Notes under the pieces: model-generated
What the model was told of the DNA's origin: nothing
Seen by the model: only the letters and a program-made list of their open reading frames with translations
Databases searched by the model: none
Assembly (NCBI GenBank): GCA_012845835.1
Contig: JABAKD010000025.1
Location: 524,001 to 588,000 of the forward strand
Direction: 5' to 3'
Source: Undaria pinnatifida
Lineage: Eukaryota; Sar; Phaeophyceae; Laminariales; Alariaceae
DNA: 64,000 nt
Shown: positions 1 to 12,494 of the stretch, piece by piece
Layout of the letters: every line of letters begins with the position of its first letter
Position numbering within the stretch: the first letter of the stretch is position 1
Made by a program: the position numbers and the translations under genes

Positions 1-264
1 ATCGTCTTTTGTTGTTTTGTTGTTTTGTGTTGTTTGTCATCACTTTTACTTCCCAGTCCCGCTCCTAGCAGACTTTACCGTCCTCGACTTTTTAGACAAG
101 CCGTTCGTCACTTTCTGAGTCATCCCTCCTTCCCCCCGGGACGGGCCTCTGTCCTTATCCTTGTCGCGCATATGGGTCAGCATTCCAACTGCTCATCGTG
201 TTGCATCGAATTACTCCCTTGCTATGTTTCGCGCACTGTTGTTTGTCTTATACTTTTCTGGCAG

Positions 265-1330
265 CACGTGAAGAAGATCGTTTTGTCGGCAGACGAGTTT
301 TTGATCGTGGGCTACCTCAACGATGCCGTGGATGCTCACCCAAAGGTCACCTTCGGCAGCTATCCCTTTTTCTCCAACCCGGCCTACAAGACGGTGAGCA
401 AACGCTTGTGGTCTGCTCCCCGCGGGGTTGCTGAGACCCCCCCCCCCCCCCCCTTCTGCCTGGTTGGTGAAAACCCAATGTGCTCCCGGCATAGAAGGGA
501 TGCGAGGGTCTATGGCCATACGACTACGGCCATGCACAAACCCTTCCCCCCCATTCTTCCTCTCCCTCACCTCGGTGAAACCATCTTCCTGCATATCTTA
601 CTTTGCACGCGAGACCAACCTGTCCCTCGTACCGGGTAAATGCTATTTATGAGAATGCCTGGTATATTTTTTCATTTGTATGTGATATCTGGCGCGTAGA
701 GGTTGACAACCAACGTTTGAGCCTGTCACCGCGCCGCAGACTTGGGGCGATAGCTATCAAAATGTTTACACGTGACACGTGACACGTGACACTTGATAGT
801 AACTTTGTGGGACGGTGGTGCGTCGATCTCCTGATAGGACAACCCATGGCTGAACCATTTGATCAATCAATTGACCAATGAAAAGTTTGTACCACGAATC
901 GTTTGACCAACCGTTCAACGAATTAATCAAAGCAACCAAATAGTATCAACCCACCGCTTAACCTATTCAAATCGCTGTACCTGGTTTAAACAATCGATCA
1001 CTCAATCAACCAACCAATCAGTATACACCAATCGCTTAGCCTGTCAAAAACGTACCTCTTCCCCAATCCGTCGATCGCCTGACCAATCGATAGATCGTTG
1101 AACCAATCAAAAGCAACGTATCGCTGAGCCATCATTCCATCGGATCGCTTCATTCCACTCGATCAACTAATCAATCAATCAACCAACCAACCAATCGGCT
1201 AACCCAGGTGGTGACGATGGAAGGGGAATTCCAGGAAGACGTAAGAGCAGCAGCGGAAACCCTGGAGCAATTGCTACCCAAGGATTTCGTCGTCAAAGTC
1301 GTAGCAGATGACGACCTCATGGACGTTTGA
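265..1330 (+). CDS. 3' end of a FAD-synthase-like molybdopterin-binding-domain protein (partial)
   Basis: Two exons are visible, 265-393 and 1208-1330, joined in phase 0 across a GT-AG intron (donor GTGAGC at 394, acceptor CCCAG ending at 1207). They encode 83 residues and a TGA stop. The first exon carries KVTFGSYPFFSNPAYKT, which resembles the GSYP...YK segment at the end of the MoaB/Mog-like molybdopterin-binding domain found in eukaryotic FAD synthases (FLAD1 type) and CinA-like proteins; the second continues VVTMEG, the next strand and helix of the same fold. No PAPS-reductase-like adenylyltransferase domain is present here; it would have to lie upstream, outside the window, if the gene has one. 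The sequence upstream of 265 reads as a pyrimidine-rich intron 3' end. The family call rests on pattern memory of a short stretch, so the exact product is uncertain. The intron is filled with degenerate AACCAATC repeats. Confidence 0.6.
850..1200. repeat. Degenerate AACCAATC/CAATCAAC simple repeat in intron
   Basis: Most of the intron between the two exons at 265-393 and 1208-1330 consists of short, diverged repeats of CAATCAACCAACCAATC type, interrupted by TCGAT motifs. No coding potential is seen. A C-run of about 16 bases lies at about 438-453 in the same intron. Confidence 0.6.
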
Positions 1331-1399
1331 GACATTTTTTGCGTCTGTCTTTTGTGGTTGTCAGGGTGGACCATGTTTAACCCCTCCCCGGGTTTCTAT

Positions 1400-1429
1400 A
1401 ACCGGGGATGAAAAAAATCATCCCCGGTT
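1400..1429. repeat. Perfect 12-bp inverted repeat (hairpin)
   Basis: AACCGGGGATGA at 1400-1411 and its exact complement TCATCCCCGGTT at 1418-1429 flank a six-A loop. Further CCCCGG-containing copies follow at 1435-1480. It lies about 70 bases past the stop codon of the upstream gene, so a role in its 3' end is possible but unproven. Confidence 0.75.
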
Positions 1430-1599
1430 TCCCAAACCCCGGAGATGGAGAAAAGCCAACCCCGGATTTCCAAAATACGGGGATGGAGATAGGATATCTC
1501 CTGACGAGAACCCGTTGCCAGCAGGGTTGCGGACTGTTTCCGCCTTTTTATAGCGTTTTAAGTTTTCGCAAGACACCCGTACGATATTGTATTTTCCTG

Positions 1600-1690
1600 A
1601 GGTTCGAGTCCCGTCGTCTGCGGCCGTTTTTGCGAGTAAAGTTGTTGTCGTGTCGAAGCAGCAGTGGGACTCCGGATCGACCATGAGTGC
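1600..1690 (+). mobile_element. SINE-like fragment
   Basis: A perfect Pol III B-box string, GGTTCGAGTCCCG, lies at about 1601-1613, followed by TCGTC-rich sequence and GCAGTGGGACTCC. The same order (B box, then GCAGTGGGACTGC about 80 bases later) occurs in the SINE at 47769-48080. No A box is obvious upstream. Confidence 0.45.
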
Positions 1691-4450
1691 TTGGGCGAAA
1701 TTGATCTAGATATACATTTTCTTAGGGTTGTCATACAACAGTTTGTTTAGTGCTGGTCTGAGGCAGCAGTTGTATTTGGTAGTAAGCTTTACTATGATGG
1801 TGTGGGCGGTGGGCAGGCATGAGGGATCTCGTTGAAACGTGCGACGGTTTCGTTCCCCGGTTTTCCACTGGATTGGTTGCGCTATCTTGAATACTCAACA
1901 ACTGTACCTTCGCGAACCTTTCTCACTACCTGCTGTCTTCTGAGCCAGGTATAGCGATAGCTTGTCCCGTGTGCCGTGTAGGGCGCGCGGCTTTACGTCG
2001 GCATTTGTACGTGGTTCAATTGCGATGTCTGTGTAGTTACATCGCCGTGAAATTGCCGTTGAATCGCGTTAAATCGCGATCGGCATGTGTACGCGTTTGG
2101 ATACAACCCCATTTTTTAATGGGGTATACATGTTTAATATAGCTCTTTTTTTGTGCTAGTACCAGGTGTGTAGTACGAAAAATACATACTGGTATTAGTT
2201 AGCTAGCACCCAGGTCTGCAGGAGAAGGAGGAGGAGGAAGATGAGGGGGGCAGGAGGAGGAGAGGGAATTGGATGCAGGAGGAATCGTAACCCACAGTGG
2301 GGGTAGACGTGACGGGCCTCCGGAAGAAGGCCGGGTTTAGTTGTTGTGATAGCCCCTTCCACTCATCCACCCATCCATGTATTCATCAATCCGAGTTGCC
2401 CTTTGCAAGGACCATTTTGTCTCTCAGCGAAAGGTGTTCAACCTTTTCAGTGAGTTTTGTTAAGCGGTCTCCGATCACCGAGGAGGCGGGGCGGGCGGGC
2501 GTACACCCTTGTCGATCGCCGTGTGTGCGTGTCTTGTATCGTGTATCATCGTGCATGTTTTGCGATGTTTGTATTGGGAGCATCACTACTGCTGCTGTTG
2601 CTGCGTGCAGTGTGAATTTACTAATCCTCGTTTGTTTTTCCCCCCAACGGGCCCGCTTGACCCTCTTGACCCTGTTGATCCTGTTGACCCTGCTATCATA
2701 ACAGGCTAGATAAGAGGGTGGAGCTGCACCTCCGATGTGGGGACAAAGTATACTGTGCTGAAGATAGAGTTGGACGGTTTGTGCAGTACTACTACGTATT
2801 AATAGTATTATTAATAGTAATCGGGTTAACCTCTTGGGGACTGAGATACAATACACGACAGCGCTTAATTATGAATTTGACAGTCAAGAGTTCCAGGCTC
2901 GAATTTTTGGCGAAAATAAGAACATGGCCTATTTTGTACTTACATCGTGTAGGGCACACCCAGCGATACATAAGAATTCCAGCTTGGCTGCCAGAGAAAT
3001 AAAAGATTCTTAACTGGTGTCCAATACTGGATATTACTCTGTTGTATTGGCCTCAGAAAATATTAGCTGTACAAGTGTCAGTGCGCCCTTACCACTCCCC
3101 TTTAAGGCGGGATTTTCCGTTCAAGCGGTATCATTTTGGGCTCGTGCTGTGCAGCCCCTTGCGGCCCATGAGCATCAACGATATATTTATATCTTCCCTT
3201 TTTTGTCCGAAATTCGCCAATTTCAGCGTTACGTTGGGCATGCACGCTATGTTAAAGTTCGGATACCCTATCATGATCCCCTTGTCCCGTAGATGACCCC
3301 GGCTTGCTTCGTTCGGCCGACGCTGTGTTGCTTTTTTTTATCGTACGCACATGCTCTCTTTCGACATTGATTGGCATTTCCCCCCTCTCAAGTCCCAAAG
3401 GGGCTATCACTCAAGTATTCGTGAGCACGTAGCAACAAGAAAACGAACACGCCCGCCCCCCGCCCCCACCAGCGACGGTGCAACTGGCAGATTTGGCCTC
3501 GCCCTTCCGTCCGCGGCCGTGTCTATCTCTTCCTCGTTGAGAATCTGCTATGATATAGTCTACTTTCTTAGTATGCACGATTATTATTATTGTGTCCTGT
3601 GTCCCTTTTGTTTCCCTTTTTACGTTGCATTATTGTTTGAGGGTTCAGAGGGGAACAGAACGGTCCAAACGGTGCCATATGAAGACAAATGATATTATTG
3701 CAGCATAGGCTACACAAACCAGACCGACCCACTAGACTACATACAGTAGACAGCAGCATTCCAGATGTGCCCGAACTCCAATGCGCGGAGCTGTGCCACG
3801 CGCGCGGAGCATGGTGGTGTCCGTGCTGCTGCGCTGCTTCACACATGATGACGCTACCCACCTTGGGAGTAAAACGCTGAGCTGGTACTTGCTTTTTTTG
3901 GCGCGGTACAGGCTGCGTTCGGGTGCCAAAGTGTGTAACGGGGACTATAAATATTTGAGGTACGCGAGTCGTACCAGGATCGTATCTTTGAACAAAAGTA
4001 TTAATATTAATAGCATGAACTCGTACCACTGGTAAATATGTTCAAATACATAAAAATATGTTGATCGATCTCTAGACTAAAGGTGTACATGCAGCTGGCA
4101 CGGGAACGCGTGGTAGCGACTCAAGACGGTGATACAGGACTCTCCCTTGTATCATCCGGCCGTTGAGTGACAGCTCATGACGAACCATGCAAGGAAGGTA
4201 TCTCTACGCAACACTGCAACAACCGGGGATCCACCGGAGATTAACGCATCCCCTAGCCCCGAATTCCGAACTGCCTCATAGTTATACTGAAACCCAATAT
4301 CATCACAGTTCACAGTCCCGGATTTCAGCCCGAAAAACAATAAACATCATCCGTCGAGACACGAGGTACTCTGACATGAGCGGCGCCAGCGGAGGGAGCA
4401 CGCATGCTCCAACGCGTTGTCTATATGTGAGCTAAGACTGGCATGGGAAG

Positions 4451-4471
4451 ATGCGTTACAAGAATTACTAC
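4451..4471 (+). CDS. DNAJC21: Candidate first coding exon of the DNAJC21 gene (7 codons)
   Basis: The 21-nt ATG-initiated stretch encodes MRYKNYY and is followed at once by a GTACAT donor. Joined in phase 0 to the exon at 5859 it restores the canonical J-domain start, in which a K-x-Y-Y element is followed five residues later by the V of VSRDAS. Nothing nearer to 5859 supplies this. The implied intron is 1387 bases. The alternative is to start at the ATG at 5820 in the same frame; that replaces the YY element with a simple repeat-derived [11 protein letters not shown] peptide and reads through what looks like an acceptor (GCGCAG at 5853-5858). Confidence 0.5.
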
Positions 4472-5858
4472 GTACATGTTTTAGCTGCGGTCAAGCGACG
4501 TGTGTTCCCATGGAAATTCGAGATGGCTGTCTTTTGATAGTTTCCGCCGTGTCGCCAACCACCCAACCAGAACCCTAACCCCAACCCTTACAAGTACGCT
4601 ATGGCTGTGGGGGTGAGCTGTGCTTGGATGCTGTGGCTTGTGAAGACTCTAGATTGATTGAGCCGGCTTGGATGCTGTGCTTCGAAAAACGTTCGGCCTA
4701 CTCGGGATGCTGTGGCTTGGAAAGACGAAGTTGATTGAGCCGCACAAGATTCCCCTCAGCCAACCAGAGTGCGTGAAATGACCACCACCTTAATTTATAC
4801 GTAGCGAAGATTTTCTGTTATTTAACATTTAACATCTGTCTTCAAATAATTAGACTGCTACCGGTGCTTGTGTCCTTGCGGCTTGTGAGCTCAGCGTCTA
4901 TTTGCGGCGCCCCCCTGCGCGATTGTCCCATGGTACCATTGTGTAGCATACCATCGCTGTCGGCACACCGTGAGATTGGCGATATTGCATCGTGCGCTGT
5001 CATTGACTTGCTTCAGTGGTGTGGGTTCGGTGCATCTAGACCTATACTTACAGCAGTAGAATGATGATGTTGTTATCAGGGTATGATACGATGCTGTCAC
5101 GTACGCACACGTCAATCAAACCAGTCAAATATGCAGAGAGATCGAGAAAGAGAGAGAAGGGCCAGCGAACTTGGGGAAGCTGCGACCTGAGATGCGAACC
5201 AGTGCCGGCAGATACTTCACGCGTTTTCGCATCTTGCAAGTGATACTATACGGCCACGGGGTATTTTAGCGGACATCCCCGGGTTTGAAGTTTCAAGCCT
5301 TGTGTTTCAGGTTGGGGTTGGGGCATCTGAGTTCATCTGTTCGTATTATTAGTTGGAGGAGCTCTTCTGCGTCCAGGCTGCTAGGGCTGGGTACTGGTAT
5401 ACTGACGTATCGAAACCGCGCGTACGGTCTTAGGCTTAGCCTGGGTTACGGTTGGCGTTAGGGTTGGGGTTGGGTTGGTCTACGCCCTCATGTGATCTGT
5501 AAAAAAACAAAAAACACCCAAAACCAAAAAATAGAAACAGTCTTAAAACCTCCATAAGGCGTGTTCTTTTTGTACGTTTCATGGTTTTTGGGGGGTTGAG
5601 AACGCGGCTAGTATTCAAAACTCTCGTCAGCAGCAGACTAGCATGCACCCCTGTCCTCTGCTACGCCATCATACTGCCTCCCCGAATCCCGGAAAAGCGG
5701 TAGTTTTTTAGCAACTTTCCCTATCCTGTTGCCATTCCGAACACACGAAATAATGCATTAAAGCTAGTTGCCCCCCTTGTGTATACTGTGGGCCATTTTG
5801 TGCTTCATGTCATGGGTCGATGGATGCATCAATGGATGGATCGATGGATGATGCGCAG

Positions 5859-8800
5859 GTGGCTTTGAACGTGTCACGCGATGCGTCGTCGTCGGACATC
5901 AAGAAGGCCTACAGGAAGCAAGCCTTGCTGTGGCACCCGGACAAGAATGTGAGTTTGTTTGCGACATGCCGCATGCTGCGATTTTTCCACCTATATAGCA
6001 GTATACGCCATCATTGATGGACGATTATCTTGTTTTCGCAGCGTGCCTCATAAAGTTTGGTCGCCACGCTTTTATTGCAGGTGTTGGAACCGATGTGTGC
6101 TACTACCCTGGTACTCACAGGACGAAATAACTGTTATTGACAGTGGCAATGCGCGTACCGTATTTCACAGTAGTAGGTACCGATGCATATTTGTTTTAGC
6201 ATGTATTCGTAGCGACAGAGTATTCTCTTCGACCGTTGGTCTTCAAACACTGTATGAACATGACATATTTCGATATTAGGTGGGCAACGAAGCGGAAGCT
6301 CAGGTGCGGTTCCAAGAGCTCCAGCACTCCTACGCCGTCCTGAGCGACCCTCACGAGCGGAAGTGGTATGACGACCACCGCGATGAAATTCTCAATCCGG
6401 CTCGTTACGGCGACGATGGCGACGATAGCGACGGAGAGGGGAGGGGCTTGACCGTCAACCTCACCAAGTACTTCAGGTAACGGGTAAAGGGTAATGGATA
6501 CAGTGCTGCCGCTGCCGAAGGCTTGCTGGTATCATTTTGGCATGGGTATTTTTATTGTATTACGTTAAGGCCGTATTTTTGTTCTTGTGTGATTGCAGAA
6601 TTTGTTAGGTTTAGGTAAGAAAGTGGTTCGACGACCATATATCTTTGAGATTCTCAATCCGGCTCGTTGCGGTGACGGTGATGGCGATAGCGATTGCGAG
6701 GGAGGGGGCGGCCCGAACGGTCAACGTCACGAGGTACCTCAAAGTGTTGGTTACTAACTTCAGGAATTGGCTAATATCTCCAAGATGTCGGCCATACCTT
6801 GAGCTTCTAGCTGACAACTTGAGGTAATGGGTAGCAAGTACTCCAGGTAAGCTTCGGAAAATGGATAGAGGACATCGTAGTGCCGCTGCTGAAGAGGTAT
6901 ACTTTTTTTTGAGGTTTTTGGTTGTATGCAAGCATTGTTGTAGAAGGGCTCTGCTGCGACTGTGAAGTTTTTACGCCATGTACTGCAGTTTTTCTGCCAC
7001 CTGGCCCTGATTTTTTTGGGATTGTACGACGTTAGTGGTACTGTATTATTGTAATACTTCGAGGACGCCTTTACGTGTGTGGCGCTTGGGCGAACAACAG
7101 GTGTAGGCGAAGCGGCTGGCATCATGATATGTATAGTCTTGATCCCCGTCGTACTGCAAGTTGTTGATATATGTCAGCAGGGGTGTCGAAAGCAGGGTCA
7201 CTGCCCATGTCTCCATGTAATGCTACTGTGTGTATGTTGCCGGCGTGCCTGAGCAGTGTTTGGCCATCGTTGTCTCCGTATTACGCGTTTGTAAATATAG
7301 CATATATTACTCGTGCTTTTCTCCAGCACTACTAGTAAATGCAGCTTTGCTTGCTTTATTGCCGCAACTCAATCGCGTTTGGAATGACCCCCTCGCTCGG
7401 AACTTGCGCAAAGTTTTTAGCTTATTATCATGAGACACAAATAAACACAACTACCCTGGCATCCCTAACGTCTAAACGCCTCCGTTTTTTGTTGAAAACC
7501 CTATCTCTACTCCCCCCCCTTCACGATTTTTGTTTCTGGAAACCCCTATACCTACTCGTACATATAGCGGCGCGGCGTTCGACGGTTTCGGGGACGACGA
7601 GTCGGGTTTTTACGAGACATACAGCAGAGCTTTCGGAAAGGTCTGGGAGGCAGAGAGAGATTGGGGTGAAGTTTCCTCTGACGCTGGTAGTACCAGTCAT
7701 AATAACAATGGCCGCTGGGGACAGGGCGATGCTCCCGAGATGGGCGGCTCAACTGCCTCGTACGAGACGGCGGAGGCGTTTTATTCTGGATGGAGCGGGT
7801 TTGTGTCGAGACTGTCGTTCGGGTGGGTGGACGAGTACAACGTTAACGAGGTGAGGCATCAGGTGGACGAGCACACGCCATAAGTTGAGATCTTATGCCT
7901 GATTACTGCCGTTTTCGTTCTTAGGCCGGTGCTGATGCTGGTGCTGGTGCTCAGTTCCCATTCTCCTTTCTCTGACATTTATCAGCCTTGTTTCTCTAAC
8001 ACTTATTCTTGCGAGAATCCTTTGTCCGTCTCACTTCTAAGGGTGTTAATCAGTCTCATTGGAAATGTTCGTGAAATATGTGTCTCAGGATGATGTGGTT
8101 TCCCAAACTAATTTGTCGCACATTTATGAGACTCAGTTACCCAACGCTCGTTGCTGAGATTCCTTGTCGGATTCTCTCTGCTTTCTCTAGGGTAAAAAAA
8201 TCGTACTATCGTACAGTATTATCGTACAGTATTATCGTACAGTATTATCGTACACTACTATCGCACAGTACGATGGTACAGTATTATCGAACAATATTAT
8301 CGTATATTAATTATAGTATATTCGTACAGTATTATGATTCTTCAAGCCATTATTTTGAGGGAAGCTCACACTACTAACAATAGCTTGTTGACAGTGGCCG
8401 CAGAAGGCACATGACTGCACTCGAACAGCGATAATCCCAACAAATACGGCGAATCAACCGAAAATAACAGCATACATTGTGAAAACCTACGTAGCGCAGC
8501 CATTTATGGCGTCGGAAAGTGGTTCCCCATCTCCTCCTGTGGGACCAGGCCGAAAAAAAGACATTGGATTACTAGGAAAGTGCAGTATGTTGAGCCAGAC
8601 CGTGGCGTAGATATACGATGCCTTGCACTCTCTGTAATAACAATCCAACGCCTTTGGGTAGTGGTGTGTCGTTATTAAATGGTTGAGGAACACCGTCGGT
8701 CAAGAATATTTGGACCCCACGGTGTTGCCCCTATCCCAACACGCCTCCTTAATGCTGAAACACTGACAGTGTCGCACTACTTACAGGCTGTTTATAGCCA

Positions 8801-11800
8801 TGCTCTTGTTGTGCCGTCCTTCTCGCCTTGCCTTGGCTCCTGTCGGCCGTTCTCACCCCCCCTCTTCCCCCCCTCGCCCACCCCATGCCCGCCTCTGCTG
8901 AAGGCCGAGAACCGACGTGTCCGTCGTCTGATGGAAAAGGAGAATGGAAGGAAAAGGGCGGTGGCCAGGAGGAAGTACCAGGACGATGTTAGGGCCCTCG
9001 TTGACTTTTGCCGTAGGAGAGATCGCCGCGTCATCAGACACAAGCTCAAGCTTGCCAAGGAGAAGGAGACAAGGTAGGATTAAAGCAGCGGGCGAATGAT
9101 ACCTGGTGAAGCGTATCCCGGAATTCCAAAAAAATGTTACTACGTAAACCAACCCCGCTTATCATTGCCTTATAGATAACAAAACAATCACCGGGTACCA
9201 GGTATTCCAGTGTTGCGTCCACGATCGAAACGTTTACTGTATTTCGTTATTTCTTATTGTTCAAACACCCTACACTCAAGGCAGAAATACTTTATAGCAG
9301 GACATCGCGTTAACCAGGACTGCACTCGAGTGCTTTTGGCTGGCTGAGGTCTTCACGTTGGAAGCGGTCATGCGGCACCATGACCAACACTTCAACTCTT
9401 TGTTCGACGTCTTGTATGTAGCTCTGCATAATCCCTAATAATCGATACCTGGTGCAGCATTTTTTTTTTCTTCTTCTGGTATCACAACAAATTATTTTGT
9501 TGGCGCTTCGGGTTTCTGCAGCCTGGTTTTGGGGACCCGATGAGTGTGTTTTGGCGGGGGGGGGCGCAGGGGCGATCGTAGAGCCCGCCTGTGCTTTCTA
9601 GATGTGCTTGCAAGCCGTACATCTCCGGTGGATGCGGACTAGAGCTTGTAGTCGTGACCATAGAGCGTTTGGTCGTGTTTGATTGTGCTGTTCTCCACCC
9701 AGTGTGAAGTTGCTCCGAAACTTGCTTTAAAAGCTTGTTGGATCGACCGCTAATTCCCGCGGATAGTGCGCGTGTCATGACTATTGATCTTGACCGAACC
9801 CACAACTTTCCAAATACCATTGGTTGGGTTGTATTCCATTAGGTTTCTCTCCGGAAGGCGGTGCCGCTCAGGGGTTGAGTTTTTTGCGACCCCTGTTGTG
9901 GCCTGCAACGTCTGTGACTACCTTTTGTGTTACGCTCGACTGGCTTTGTCAATATTTGTCTTTGTCCTCGTGAAGGGAAAGGAAGCGACAGGAGGACGCT
10001 GCCGCGCAGAAGGAGGAAATGAAGCAACGAAAACAGGAATGGTAAGCAAGACTCATGCTTGTTGCTTGCAGTTTTGTAATGATTTAGTGTTTATTAGTAA
10101 TGTTATTTACGGTAGCACCGCCTCAACCGTCGTAACTGCACACGGGTTAATCTATTGATATTATCTATTAATAACATTGTGACATAGCATTGTGCTTCTT
10201 GACCGACCGATTGCTCGGACAAGGCTTTCCTTGGTATGTGACCGACTCGTGCTTGTTCGGCTCGTATTGCGTGGTTCGTTTTGTAATCTTGGCATGGCTG
10301 CACGCAGCGTTGCCCCTGTTTTTGATTATCATGCCACCCCCGGTTCGTGGGATGCAGCTCACAGCTCCTCTTTGTGCAGATCGCTGAACACCTGACGGTG
10401 ATTTTCGCTTGGTGCAAGCATTTCCTGCCCGGTGAGCGAAAACCCTACGTGCTCCGTTCCAGCTTTGCACGGATCCGAGTACCTGTGGTGGTAGGACTGC
10501 ACCCGTGCATGCTAATGATCATGCATGCTAATGACCCCCCCCCCATCTCTCTCCCAAATGTTGGGAGGTGTCTCTGATAGGAGTAGGAATGAACGGTGCT
10601 CCATCTCGAAAGGGATGCGTGGTCACTATTCGAAGGGGTGAGGCAATAATAAAGTGGGTAACCCCCGCTCCCGTGCTCGCAGGGCTCGCGCAAGGGAAGC
10701 GGAGGAGGAGGCAGAGGAGGCGGCAAGGGAGCGGGATGGAGAGGGTAAGGCATTTCGCCTGGGCGACACGGAAAGCGAGGAAGAGGAAGGGGACGGCGGC
10801 GGCCGTGGCAGGAATAGAAAGGGCAAGCGGTAAGCGCTCTATGGTTCCAATCACACTCCTCGTGCTGCAGATGCAGACGACCATTAATAGACTAATAAAA
10901 ATAATAGCAGTTTTTCCTTGTTTTTACTACAAACATCCTTCAATTGATTATATTTTTGAGTTAAAAACTATCAGGTAAATTGCTTGCTCGTTAAGCCGAG
11001 GTGTACTCTACCAGGTGTTCTCAGTAACATCATTTTTTTCCTTTTGCGTATTTTCTCTTTTTCATCTCGAGCTTACCGATTTTGTTTTGTAGTGTTTCGT
11101 CGATGTACCATGTAAGTGACTCGCTGCGTTACCATGCGGGTTGCGCTGTCCAGTAAGTTAGAACAGAGCGGCGTTTGATGTACCAGATACTTGATGGACT
11201 GTATGGTCGTGCGGTAGGCCTACGCGTTTTTCCATTCCGCCCCGCCGTGTTCCCCTCCCACCCATGACGTAGTAATTATGTTGTCGCTAACTGACACGTG
11301 GTGTTTCCGCTCGATAACCTCACTCGCATCGTCTCCCCGGTTAGGCGAGGAGGGAAGGGCGCGGGCAAGGCGGAGGAGGAGGCGACGACGGTATTTGTCT
11401 GCGCAGTGTGCAAGAAGGACTTCAAATCGAAGGGGCAGATGTCTAACCACGAAACCTCGAAGGCGCACAAGAAAAAACTCAAGGTGGGATCTTGATGGGC
11501 TACGTATTGCTGGTCGATACGGCATGAGTCGCTATCGTGGAAGGATGTGCCTGTGTTTTTTAGTTTATGAAGTGCCCATCGTGCTCTTTTCACGACTCTT
11601 GTATCTTGGCGATAAAATGGTTGACATGAAACTTGCCGAAATAATGGTTGGCAGCGCTGTTCTTTTTATGTAGAGTAGATGCCCCATTTGAGGTCCACGT
11701 AGGCATTGCTGCGCGCGATCCGCTCGGTTGTTGGAAGTGGGACGGGTTGGAAGACACTGATGGTATCCGATTACTCATAATGCTCATATGAACAATCGCG

Positions 11801-12458
11801 TTTGCTTTAAATACAAATATCAATACCGGTACTGCGTTGTTTTATCGGCGGTACACTTTGTTATTTGATTGCTTCGATGCACCGCCGTGACGCCGTACTC
11901 GCCGTGTGGACTTTTTGTTTTTCCCTTTAACGATGGCTCGCTTCAATGCAGGAGCTCGATGCCCAAATGCTGCGCGAGGCATTGGCGAGCGCCCAACGCG
12001 AGGACAGCGACTCAGCAGAAGACAGCGACGACGACACGACGGACGATGACGATCAAGGCAAGGGAGAGGAAGAAGATGAGGAAGACTTCTTCGTTACCGC
12101 CGCAATGCGAGAAATCGGCTTGGAAGACGACGCCAACGGGCCGAAGCCAGCGCCGGCGCCGGTTCAGGACACCCTCGACACCACATCAAACACCTTCGAC
12201 GACGCAGATGCGGATTCAGATGCAGACGCAGACTCAGATTCTGATGCCGACGAGGGCGGGGCGGACAAGGCACGTGGGTTGCCTGGTACCACCCAAAGCC
12301 CGACAAAAACATCGAACAACCACCGAGACAGCGGTGCGCGGGGAGGCGAGGCGTCGCGGCACGTGAGGCGCGGGAAGAACAGAACCAAGAAAGGCCGTTC
12401 GTCCGGGCGAGGCGCGACGAAGCCGGTAGCCACTCGAGGCGCGTTTGATTTCGGGACT

Positions 12459-12494
<36 letters not shown>

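Larger units (their letters stand above)
1331..4450. other. Intergenic region, no convincing gene
   Basis: No open frame here has exon-like splice context or a recognisable motif. The region holds a perfect 12-bp inverted repeat at 1400-1429, a SINE-like fragment with a tRNA B-box at about 1600-1690, a purine-rich GGAGGA tract at 2221-2285, and TTGACCCTG repeats at about 2655-2695. The open frames seen on either strand are short and unrelated to known proteins. Confidence 0.5.

Noticed and set aside
25-639. Long + strand open frame at the left edge
   Set aside because: Only the part from 265 to 393 has a protein-like pattern and splice sites; the rest is pyrimidine-rich intron sequence that happens to lack stops.
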